Shown here: one piece after another, positions 1 through 4,946 of the stretch
Position numbering within the stretch: the stretch's first letter is position 1
How the letters are laid out: each line of letters begins with the position of its first letter
NCBI GenBank assembly: GCA_005788935.1
Contig: SYAK01000305.1
Location: 1-5,437, forward strand
Source: Pseudomonadota bacterium
GTDB lineage: Bacteria > Myxococcota > UBA9042 > PHBI01
Length of the DNA: 5,437 bases
Direction of reading: 5' to 3'
Program-made: the position numbers and the translations under genes
The notes under the pieces: generated by a model
Database searches by the model: none
Seen by the model: the letters and a program-made list of their open reading frames with translations, nothing else
What the model was told of the DNA's origin: nothing

Positions 1-1155
1 CTCGTCGCGATGGAGGTCGCCCTGCTCGGACAGTTCCTCGCCGCCCACCTGCTGGTCTTCGGCGCCTTCGCAAGCTGGGCGGCGCTCGAGCTCTGGGAGG
101 ACCGCCGTGCCCGCATCGTCCGCGGACTTCGGCGTCGTGTGCTGCTACCTGCCACGCTGGCGATCATCGTGGCGGGCGTCCTTGGGCTCGTGGCGGACGT
201 GCCGGACCCACTCGGCTTTCCACGGGCTGGCTGGAGCGCGGCCTCGGGTGACCTCGGCACCGCCATGTGGCTGCTCGTCACGGCGGGGGCGCTGGTGCGG
301 CTCGGCGTGGTCCCGCTGAGGCCGTGGATCCCGACGGCGATCGCCCACGGCCGCATGGAGCTGACAGGCTTCGCGTCGTTCATCATGCCGTCGGGCATCC
401 TGCTCTACCACGTGGTCTGCCCCGAGCTGCACGCCCATCCCGAGGTCGCGACAGGGCTCGCCTGGCTCGGTTCGCTCGTGACGCTGCACGCCGGGATCAT
501 GGCCGTGAGCCAGACCGATCTGCGTCGCTTCGTCGGCGTGATGAGTGTGGCGCAGGGCGGCATGGTCCTGACCGGTGTCACGTCGCGCCTCGCCGCGGGG
601 CACGCGGGCGGGCTCACGCTGTGGCTTGGCAGCGCGCTCGCGCTCTCCGGTCTGGGCATCGCGGTCGACGCCGTGCGCAACCGCTTCGGCTCGACGCGCG
701 TGGGTGATCTCGCGGGGGTGGGCCACAAGCGGCCGCTGATGTCCTTCGCGGTGCTCGTCTTCGGGCTGATGGCGACCGGACTCCCGGGGACCCTCGACTA
801 TGTCGGCAGCGAGCTCGTCTTCGAAGGGGCGCTCCATGTGGGCCTCGGTCCGCTCGTCGCGTGTGTGCTCGCGGTCGGCCTGCTCGCCATCGGCCTCTTC
901 CGGGTCTGGACCTACGCCTTCATCGGTGCCGCTGGCCCGCGGGCCGAGAGCGTGGCCCCCGACCTCGTCGCGAGCGAGCGCTGGGCGCTGAGCACGCTCG
1001 GCCTGCTCATGGTCGTGCTCGGCATCGCGCCAGCGGGGGTCTTCCTGCTCGAGCGCGCCGCGCCGGGCCTCGAGGCCGAGCAGCGCCTCGAGCATCAAGT
1101 CGACCATGGCGGCGGACCGGCACCCGCGGCTGGGTCGACCCCGCACGCGTACTGA
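1..1155 (+). CDS. NuoM/MrpD-like proton-translocating membrane subunit, 5'-truncated by the window edge
   Basis: This is the C-terminal part of a polytopic inner-membrane protein of the family containing complex I subunits NuoL/M/N and the Mrp antiporter subunits. The frame is open to base 1. An ATG at 10 would give 381 residues, but NuoM proteins are near 500 residues and carry about 100 more residues before the PLHxWLPxA motif, so the true start probably lies upstream. Counting from that ATG, the motif appears as PLRPWIPTA at 102-110, a loop SQTDLRRF at 167-174 matches the family's AQTDIKR segment, and GLPGTLDYVGSE at 257-268 matches the GLPGxxxFVGE helix. About ten hydrophobic segments are visible, and the tail after residue 350 is hydrophilic and rich in His, Gly and Pro. 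Conserved charged residues of the proton path appear to be replaced (see findings). It could serve complex I, an Mrp-type antiporter or another NuoL/M-containing complex; the missing upstream genes would decide. Confidence 0.8.
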   Translation, partial: LVAMEVALLGQFLAAHLLVFGAFASWAALELWEDRRARIVRGLRRRVLLPATLAIIVAGVLGLVADVPDPLGFPRAGWSAASGDLGTAMWLLVTAGALVRLGVVPLRPWIPTAIAHGRMELTGFASFIMPSGILLYHVVCPELHAHPEVATGLAWLGSLVTLHAGIMAVSQTDLRRFVGVMSVAQGGMVLTGVTSRLAAGHAGGLTLWLGSALALSGLGIAVDAVRNRFGSTRVGDLAGVGHKRPLMSFAVLVFGLMATGLPGTLDYVGSELVFEGALHVGLGPLVACVLAVGLLAIGLFRVWTYAFIGAAGPRAESVAPDLVASERWALSTLGLLMVVLGIAPAGVFLLERAAPGLEAEQRLEHQVDHGGGPAPAAGSTPHAY

Positions 1156-1178
1156 CGCGGAACAAGACGACATCCGCG
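1156..1178 (+). terminator. Weak candidate terminator hairpin after the NuoM-like gene
   Basis: A 6-bp perfect inverted repeat, CGCGGA (1156-1161) and TCCGCG (1173-1178), flanks an 11-base loop and begins at the base after the TGA stop. It is followed by CCGCTTTA, which holds only three T. The stem is short and the loop long, so this is a weak intrinsic terminator at best. In DNA this GC-rich such a repeat could arise by chance. Confidence 0.22.
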
Positions 1179-1218
1179 CCGCTTTACAGGGGACCGCGGG
1201 TGGACGAGGATGGTCGCC

Positions 1219-1241
1219 GTGCACCCCGTCCGCGGGTGCAC
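1219..1241. promoter_or_regulatory. 8-bp perfect inverted repeat upstream of the cysteine-repeat lipoprotein gene
   Basis: GTGCACCC at 1219-1226 and GGGTGCAC at 1234-1241 are exact reverse complements separated by seven bases. The repeat lies 38 bases before the chosen GTG start and has no T-run after it. It fits a dyad operator or an mRNA 5' hairpin better than an intrinsic terminator. I found no convincing -35/-10 pair in this 124-base gap. Confidence 0.35.
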
Positions 1242-1270
1242 AAGGCCAGGCGCCGCCAAGGCGCTCCAAC

Positions 1271-1274
1271 GAGG
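1271..1274 (+). promoter_or_regulatory. Ribosome binding site supporting a GTG start
   Basis: GAGG lies five bases before the GTG at 1280. It supports this start over the longer open frame from 1106, which would overlap the previous gene and place about 58 non-signal-like residues before the lipoprotein signal. Confidence 0.55.
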
Positions 1275-1279
1275 TCCCC

Positions 1280-2806
1280 GTGAAGCCAGCCCGCCGTTTC
1301 TCCGCCGCCCTCTGGGCGCTCCTTGTCGCCTGTGGCGGCGACAGCGAGACACCCGTTCCCGACGCGTCGACAGAAGCCTCCGAAGACGCCGCGAGCACCG
1401 ACACGTCGAGTGCCGGTTCAGCCGACGCGGCCGGCTTCTGCACGGCTTACGCCGCGGCCGTCTGCGAGGGTACCAGCGCCTGCACCTGCGTCGACGATTT
1501 CGACGGTCCTTGCGAAGACCTCGTCCGTACGAACTGCGAACGGGGACTCGCGGCGCGCCTCGGCGGCATCGTCCTCGGCAGCCTCACCTACATCCCGGAG
1601 GCGGCCACGGCGTGCGTCGACGGCGTTCGGGCCCACGCGGCCACCTGCGGCGCACCGACAGAGGCGGCCCGCCCGGTGCCGTGCGGGGAAATCCTGCGCG
1701 ACACGGCGACCCTCGGCGCGAGTTGCTCGCAGCTCGGCCTTGGCATGCGCTGCGCGCTCGGCGAGGGGTTCTGCAACCCGGAGACGCGCCTCTGCACGGC
1801 CCTCCTGACCGAGGGCGCCTGCATGGGTACCCTCGCCTGCGCCGACAGCCACATGTGCGAGAACGGGGCCTGTCTCCCGCGCCTCGTGGCTGGCGACACC
1901 TGCACCAACGACAATCGCTGCTCCGTCGGGCTCGCCTGCGGCGAAGACGGCCGCTGTGGGGCCCCGGGGCCGGCCGCGACCGCATGTCAGCGCTCGGAGC
2001 AGTGCGGGGCGGGGCTCGCGTGCGTCTCCGGAGCCTGCGCCGAGGCTGCTCCGGTCGGCGCGGAGTGCCGCCTCGACGAGTGCGCCGGCGAGGCCTACTG
2101 CGAGGTCGGTGACCAGCGCGTCTGCCAGACGCTCGGGCGCGACGGCGAGGTCTGCAACTTCAACGACTCCGACTGCGAGGCAGGCCTCATCTGCGACTAC
2201 ACGCGTCAACCCCTCGCGCGCTGCGCCCCGATCCCGGTCATCGGCGAGGCCTGCCCGACCGGCCGCTGCGTCGAGGGGGCTGTCTGCACGGCACCTGAAC
2301 AGGTCTGCGTGAAGGCCCCCGAGCTCGGCGAGGCCTGCAACCCCGACCTCATGGTCCCGTGCGCCGCGGGCCTCGGCTGCGCCTACGGCAGCCGCACCTG
2401 CGTCGCGGCGGGTGCCGAGGGTGAGCCGTGTGTCGGCGGCGGCCTCATCTGCGCCGCGGGCCTCAAGTGCAAGCCCGTCGGCGGCACCGAGACGGGCGTC
2501 CCGACCTGCGCCCGACCCGGCGGGGCGGGAACCTTGTGCGGCACCGAGGACGCGCTCTGCATCTCGGGCCAGTTCTGCAGCTGGGACACCGGGAGGTGCA
2601 CGCCCATCCTCGGGGACCGGGCCAACTGCGACCGGGACGCCGTGTGCGGACCGGGCTTCTGGTGCGACTACCGCGACGCTCCGTCCGTGTGCAGGCCGAT
2701 GCCTGTCACCGAGGGCGAGGCGTGCGGCGTGATTTGCGGAGCTGGCCTGCGCTGCGAGCTCTCGCCAGGCCATTGCGAGCGCGACGCCTGCCTGCTGCGG
2801 CAGTAA
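1280..2806 (+). CDS. Cysteine-repeat surface lipoprotein (12 four-Cys units)
   Basis: This predicted lipoprotein has 508 residues. The GTG start is chosen because it has a GAGG site and opens directly into a signal peptide: basic residues KPARR, a hydrophobic stretch, and lipobox LVAC with the acylated cysteine at 18. The residue after it is Gly, not Asp. A Ser/Thr/Asp/Glu/Ala spacer follows (about 19-50), then an N-terminal domain with irregular cysteines (about 54-140), and then twelve consecutive four-cysteine units (149-499). I count 59 cysteines including the lipid-attached one. Similar Cys-rich, Dickkopf-like lipoproteins are common in myxobacterial genomes, mostly with unknown function. 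No catalytic motif is visible, so a structural, adhesive or binding role at the outer membrane is inferred. The gene stands alone, with gaps on both sides, and is followed after 68 bases by a thioredoxin-like lipoprotein gene. Confidence 0.85.
   Translation: MKPARRFSAALWALLVACGGDSETPVPDASTEASEDAASTDTSSAGSADAAGFCTAYAAAVCEGTSACTCVDDFDGPCEDLVRTNCERGLAARLGGIVLGSLTYIPEAATACVDGVRAHAATCGAPTEAARPVPCGEILRDTATLGASCSQLGLGMRCALGEGFCNPETRLCTALLTEGACMGTLACADSHMCENGACLPRLVAGDTCTNDNRCSVGLACGEDGRCGAPGPAATACQRSEQCGAGLACVSGACAEAAPVGAECRLDECAGEAYCEVGDQRVCQTLGRDGEVCNFNDSDCEAGLICDYTRQPLARCAPIPVIGEACPTGRCVEGAVCTAPEQVCVKAPELGEACNPDLMVPCAAGLGCAYGSRTCVAAGAEGEPCVGGGLICAAGLKCKPVGGTETGVPTCARPGGAGTLCGTEDALCISGQFCSWDTGRCTPILGDRANCDRDAVCGPGFWCDYRDAPSVCRPMPVTEGEACGVICGAGLRCELSPGHCERDACLLRQ
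1724..2776 (+). repeat. Twelve tandem degenerate four-cysteine protein repeats
   Basis: Residues 149-499 of the lipoprotein divide into 12 units, each holding four cysteines and most beginning G-x-x-C (often GEAC or GxxC). The second and third cysteines are exactly five residues apart in 11 of 12 units (six in the first), usually with Gly in the middle, as in CSVGLAC, CGAGLAC, CEAGLIC, CAAGLKC and CGAGLRC. The first-to-second and third-to-fourth gaps vary. DNA identity between units is low, so the duplications are old and the cysteine frame has been kept by selection. Confidence 0.85.
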
Positions 2807-2837
2807 GTGCTTGCCGCGCCACGCGCCACGGGCGAGA

Positions 2838-2847
2838 TTGGCGCCAA
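2838..2847. promoter_or_regulatory. 10-bp perfect palindrome before the redoxin gene
   Basis: TTGGCGCCAA is self-complementary and ends 27 bases before the chosen start of the thioredoxin-like gene, in a 68-base gap. It could be a small operator half-site pair. It is short enough to be chance, and no clear promoter is visible beside it. Confidence 0.25.
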
Positions 2848-2863
2848 CGTTTCAGAATCATGC

Positions 2864-2867
2864 GAGG
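2864..2867 (+). promoter_or_regulatory. Ribosome binding site for the redoxin lipoprotein
   Basis: GAGG sits seven bases before the ATG at 2875. A second GAGG at 2877-2880 lies nine bases before another in-frame ATG at 2890, so that start is also possible. The ATG at 2860 has no comparable site. Confidence 0.5.
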
Positions 2868-2874
2868 TCGGGAC

Positions 2875-3639
2875 ATGAGGCAGATTTCGATGCGGGCCCT
2901 CTGCGGGCTGCTGGTGGCGGGACCCATGGCCAACGCGGGCTGCGATGACGCGACCACGACGGCTTCGGCGCCCGCAGACGACGTGACTGCGGGCCCCGAG
3001 AGCCTCGGAGGCGGCGAGGATGCCGTGACGGCAGAGGACGTGACGGCTCTGGCCGCGGACATCGCCGCCGAGCCGCCGGATACGGCGCCGCCCGAGCCGC
3101 TGTACCCCGAAGGCCCCTACGGCATCAACAACCTCGACATCATCGCCAACGAGTCATTCTACGACCCCGCCGAGGACCGCGTCGTACGGCTGTCGGACTT
3201 CTACCTGAACCCGGACGTGGTCGGACTCGTCATCGTCAGCTCGGCGGGCTGGTGCACGGCCTGCAGCTACGAGGCGTGGGATCTGGTCGCCGTGCAGGAG
3301 CGCTACCGCGACGACGGGCTGCGCGTGCTCTACACGCTCTACGAGGATGCGCAGGGGCGGCCGCTGCTGGCCGACCTCGGCGACGCGGCGGCCACGGCGC
3401 GCGACAAGGCCTTTGTGGCCACCTACGCGACGAAGCTCGGCACCCTCGCCGGGCTCGAGGCGCGGCAGGCCAACTTCCCGATCCTCGTCGACATCGGACA
3501 CGGCCTGAGCGCCTACTTCGACCGGAACGCGACGCCGATGACGGTCGTCGTGCGGACGATCGACATGCGCATCGAGAACCGCATGATCGGCTATTCGCCA
3601 GGCGCCATCCTCACCTTCGTCCGCGGGGCCTTGTTCTGA
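2875..3639 (+). CDS. Thioredoxin-like (redoxin/TlpA-type) lipoprotein
   Basis: This protein has 254 residues and probably acts as an extracytoplasmic thiol-disulfide oxidoreductase. The ATG at 2875 has a GAGG site seven bases upstream. The signal peptide (1-22) ends in NAGC with Cys23, followed by Asp-Asp; Asn at -3 is unusual for a lipobox. Residues 24-75 form an acidic Ala/Asp/Thr/Pro linker. The domain starts near 76 with a YPEGPYG segment, then VRLSDFY, then a hydrophobic strand and the active site WCTAC (Trp126, Cys127, Cys130). After a helix rich in Arg and Glu come FPILVDIG and Thr220-Pro221, the expected cis-proline loop opposite the CxxC. This order matches AhpC/TSA-redoxin or TlpA folds. 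Both active-site cysteines are present, so it should be redox-active. Its substrate is unknown; the neighbouring 59-cysteine lipoprotein is a speculative candidate. Confidence 0.85.
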   Translation: MRQISMRALCGLLVAGPMANAGCDDATTTASAPADDVTAGPESLGGGEDAVTAEDVTALAADIAAEPPDTAPPEPLYPEGPYGINNLDIIANESFYDPAEDRVVRLSDFYLNPDVVGLVIVSSAGWCTACSYEAWDLVAVQERYRDDGLRVLYTLYEDAQGRPLLADLGDAAATARDKAFVATYATKLGTLAGLEARQANFPILVDIGHGLSAYFDRNATPMTVVVRTIDMRIENRMIGYSPGAILTFVRGALF

Positions 3640-3663
3640 CCTGACCCCATGGCGTCGCCCGGC

Positions 3664-3681
3664 TTGAGGGGCCGCCCTCGA
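3664..3681 (+). terminator. Small stem-loop after the redoxin gene, possible terminator
   Basis: Bases 3664-3670 pair with 3675-3681 around a GCCG tetraloop: seven pairs including one T-G wobble, with core GAGGG/CCCTC. It lies 25 bases after the TGA stop. No T-run follows, so a classical intrinsic terminator is not supported; a weak hairpin at the transcript end is possible. Confidence 0.28.
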
Positions 3682-3688
3682 CGAACAC

Positions 3689-3700
3689 GCGATGCATCGC
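3689..3700. promoter_or_regulatory. 12-bp perfect palindrome upstream of a candidate promoter
   Basis: GCGATGCATCGC is fully self-complementary and ends 22 bases before the TTGACA box at 3723. Its size and position fit the binding site of a dimeric regulator acting just upstream of a -35 box. No regulator gene is in the window, so its identity is unknown. Confidence 0.4.
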
Positions 3701-3722
3701 TCGCGGTCCTGTCCTCGGGCAG

Positions 3723-3751
3723 TTGACAGTCTCGCACGCAAGACGTAGGAC
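3723..3751 (+). promoter_or_regulatory. Candidate sigma-70-type promoter for the coiled-coil/modA unit
   Basis: A perfect TTGACA (3723-3728) is followed by a 17-base spacer and TAGGAC (3746-3751), which keeps T, A and A of the -10 consensus at positions 1, 2 and 5. A perfect -35 at ideal spacing is notable in DNA this GC-rich. Transcription would start near 3758, leaving a leader of about 28 bases before the ATG at 3786. Confidence 0.5.
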
Positions 3752-3757
3752 CCGGAC

Positions 3758-3767
3758 GCAGGCCTGC
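3758..3767. promoter_or_regulatory. 10-bp palindrome at the predicted transcription start
   Basis: GCAGGCCTGC is self-complementary and lies where transcription from the upstream promoter would begin. A repressor bound here would block initiation, but the site is short and could be incidental. Confidence 0.25.
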
Positions 3768-3785
3768 AAGACGCGGAGAAGACAC

Positions 3786-4946
3786 ATGAGTGACGACGTG
3801 AACTGGAAGGAAATCGGCGTCGACAAGTCGATCGACGCCATCCTCATCCCCGTCGGGCTGTTCGCGGCCCTCTGGTTCCAGGGATGGGTCGACGACCGCA
3901 AGGAGCGCGAGGACTACGGCGCGCTCATCGCGGACTTCAAGAACGAGGCGGAGACGAACCGCACGCGTTCGGCGTCGCTCGCGGCGAGCATCGGACCGTT
4001 CTCGGACACCGGCGAGGACACGGTCCTCGGCCCCATCAACGAGAAGTATGACGCCCTCGGCGGCCGCGCCGAGCACCTCGCGAAGACCTTCGACTGCTTC
4101 GACCTGTTCGTGGACGCGGCCGCGGACCACCCGTCGGTCATGGCGGCGCTGACCGACGCCGCGCCAGCCCCGGCAGACCCAGCACCCGCAGCGCCCGCCG
4201 ACGGCGCTGCGCCCGCAGGCGAGGCGGCCCCGACGGCCGAAGGCGACGCAGCCCCGGCTGCCGAGGGCGAGGCGGTCCCCGCCGCAGCCCCCGAGACCGC
4301 ACCCGTTCCCGCGGCGGGAGACAAGACGGTCCCCGACGAGCTGCTCGCGGAGCTGAACGCGTGCGCCACGCTGCTCGAGAGCGACGACGCCAGCAAGTTC
4401 AAACCGTTCGCGGGCGCGGACTTCTCGCCAGTCTACCAGTACGTGGTCTGGCAGGTCTACCTGCAGAGCGGCATTCGGCTCTTCAAGGACAACGGCGCGA
4501 AGGACCTCGGCAAGAAGCTCGGCGCGGTCTACGCGTCCAAGCGCGAGGTCGAAAAGCGCGTCGAGGAGGTCGAGGGCCTCTACAATGACGGCCTGATGAA
4601 GGCCTCGGCCAAGCTCGCAGCCCTCGAGGCCGAGTTCGAGGACCTCTTCCCCGAGAATCCCAGCCTCGAGGACCTGAAGAGCATCCAGGAGCGGATTCAG
4701 GAGCTCTCGGGCGAGGCCATCGAGGTCGCCTACGAGGTCGAGAACTCGCGCGCCATCCTCGGGCTCAAGGTCGGCCTGCTGAAGCGGCACATGTCCGGCA
4801 TGCAGGGGGAGCTTGACGCCGCGCTGCAGGGCATCGAGGGCGAGCAGAAGCGCCTCGGGACCACGTCGGTGCCTGCATCGGCCCCGGCCGCGCCAGCTCC
4901 AGCCGCGCCAGCACAGCCGTCGCCAGCACCGCCGTCGAAGGGTTGA
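3786..4946 (+). CDS. Membrane-anchored coiled-coil protein, DUF6090-like architecture
   Basis: This protein of 386 residues has no function I can name. The ATG at 3786 has GGAG seven bases upstream; a longer frame from a TTG at 3723 would start inside the promoter. One hydrophobic segment lies at about 16-33, followed by W-V-D-D-R-K-E-R and a Glu/Lys/Arg-rich helix with Asn58. This resembles the GxxxALQxxxWxxxRK start of DUF6090-type proteins. Residues 125-178 are an Ala/Pro/Gly/Glu-rich disordered insert. A second conserved-looking block at 214-252 (YQYVVWQVYLQSG, then DLGKKLGAVY) resembles the W...S.G......L...L..YY part of that family. Predicted coiled coil runs roughly 250-355, and the last 25 residues are again Pro/Ala-rich. 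There is no signal cleavage site, so an inner-membrane anchor is inferred. It overlaps modA by four bases. Confidence 0.85.
   Translation: MSDDVNWKEIGVDKSIDAILIPVGLFAALWFQGWVDDRKEREDYGALIADFKNEAETNRTRSASLAASIGPFSDTGEDTVLGPINEKYDALGGRAEHLAKTFDCFDLFVDAAADHPSVMAALTDAAPAPADPAPAAPADGAAPAGEAAPTAEGDAAPAAEGEAVPAAAPETAPVPAAGDKTVPDELLAELNACATLLESDDASKFKPFAGADFSPVYQYVVWQVYLQSGIRLFKDNGAKDLGKKLGAVYASKREVEKRVEEVEGLYNDGLMKASAKLAALEAEFEDLFPENPSLEDLKSIQERIQELSGEAIEVAYEVENSRAILGLKVGLLKRHMSGMQGELDAALQGIEGEQKRLGTTSVPASAPAAPAPAAPAQPSPAPPSKG
4158..4319 (+). repeat. Low-complexity Ala/Pro/Glu-rich insert in the coiled-coil protein
   Basis: Residues 125-178 consist almost wholly of Ala, Pro, Gly, Glu, Asp and Thr, with recurring motifs such as EAAPTAEGDAAPAAEGEAVP and short GC-rich near-repeats in the DNA. 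The composition predicts a flexible, acidic linker. A shorter segment of the same type, without the acidic residues, closes the protein (about 362-386). Such tracts expand and contract easily, so length variation between strains is likely. Confidence 0.75.

Noticed and set aside
1106..1279. Extended start for the cysteine-repeat lipoprotein
   Set aside because: It would overlap the upstream gene by 50 bases and add 58 residues that hide the signal peptide; the GTG at 1280 has GAGG upstream and starts directly at the signal.
145..1443. Long minus-strand open frame of 432 codons opposite the NuoM-like gene
   Set aside because: Its translation is Arg/Glu/Asp/His-rich without domain motifs, and it spans the end of one real gene, a gap and the start of another. 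It is a shadow frame typical of GC-rich DNA.
1418..2773. Minus-strand open frame of 451 codons opposite the cysteine-repeat gene
   Set aside because: It mirrors the repeat gene and yields an Ala/Arg/Glu-rich chain with no recognisable fold, whereas the plus strand has a signal peptide and an ordered cysteine array.
1724..2776. Repeat array considered as CRISPR or a mobile-element array
   Set aside because: The periodicity is at the protein level through cysteine codons; the DNA has no constant repeat, no constant spacer length and no terminal inverted repeats.
2428..2874. Extended start for the redoxin gene inside the preceding gene
   Set aside because: The extra sequence is an Arg-rich out-of-frame reading of the cysteine-repeat gene. 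The ATG at 2875 gives a signal peptide and has a ribosome site.
3723..3785. TTG-initiated extension of the coiled-coil protein
   Set aside because: The TTG is part of the TTGACA promoter box, the added residues are Arg/Thr-rich without meaning, and the ATG at 3786 has GGAG at good spacing.
3591..4790. Minus-strand open frame of 399 codons opposite the coiled-coil gene
   Set aside because: It contains Arg/Gly/Val low-complexity sequence and covers the promoter gap. The plus-strand gene has a ribosome site, membrane anchor and coiled coil.
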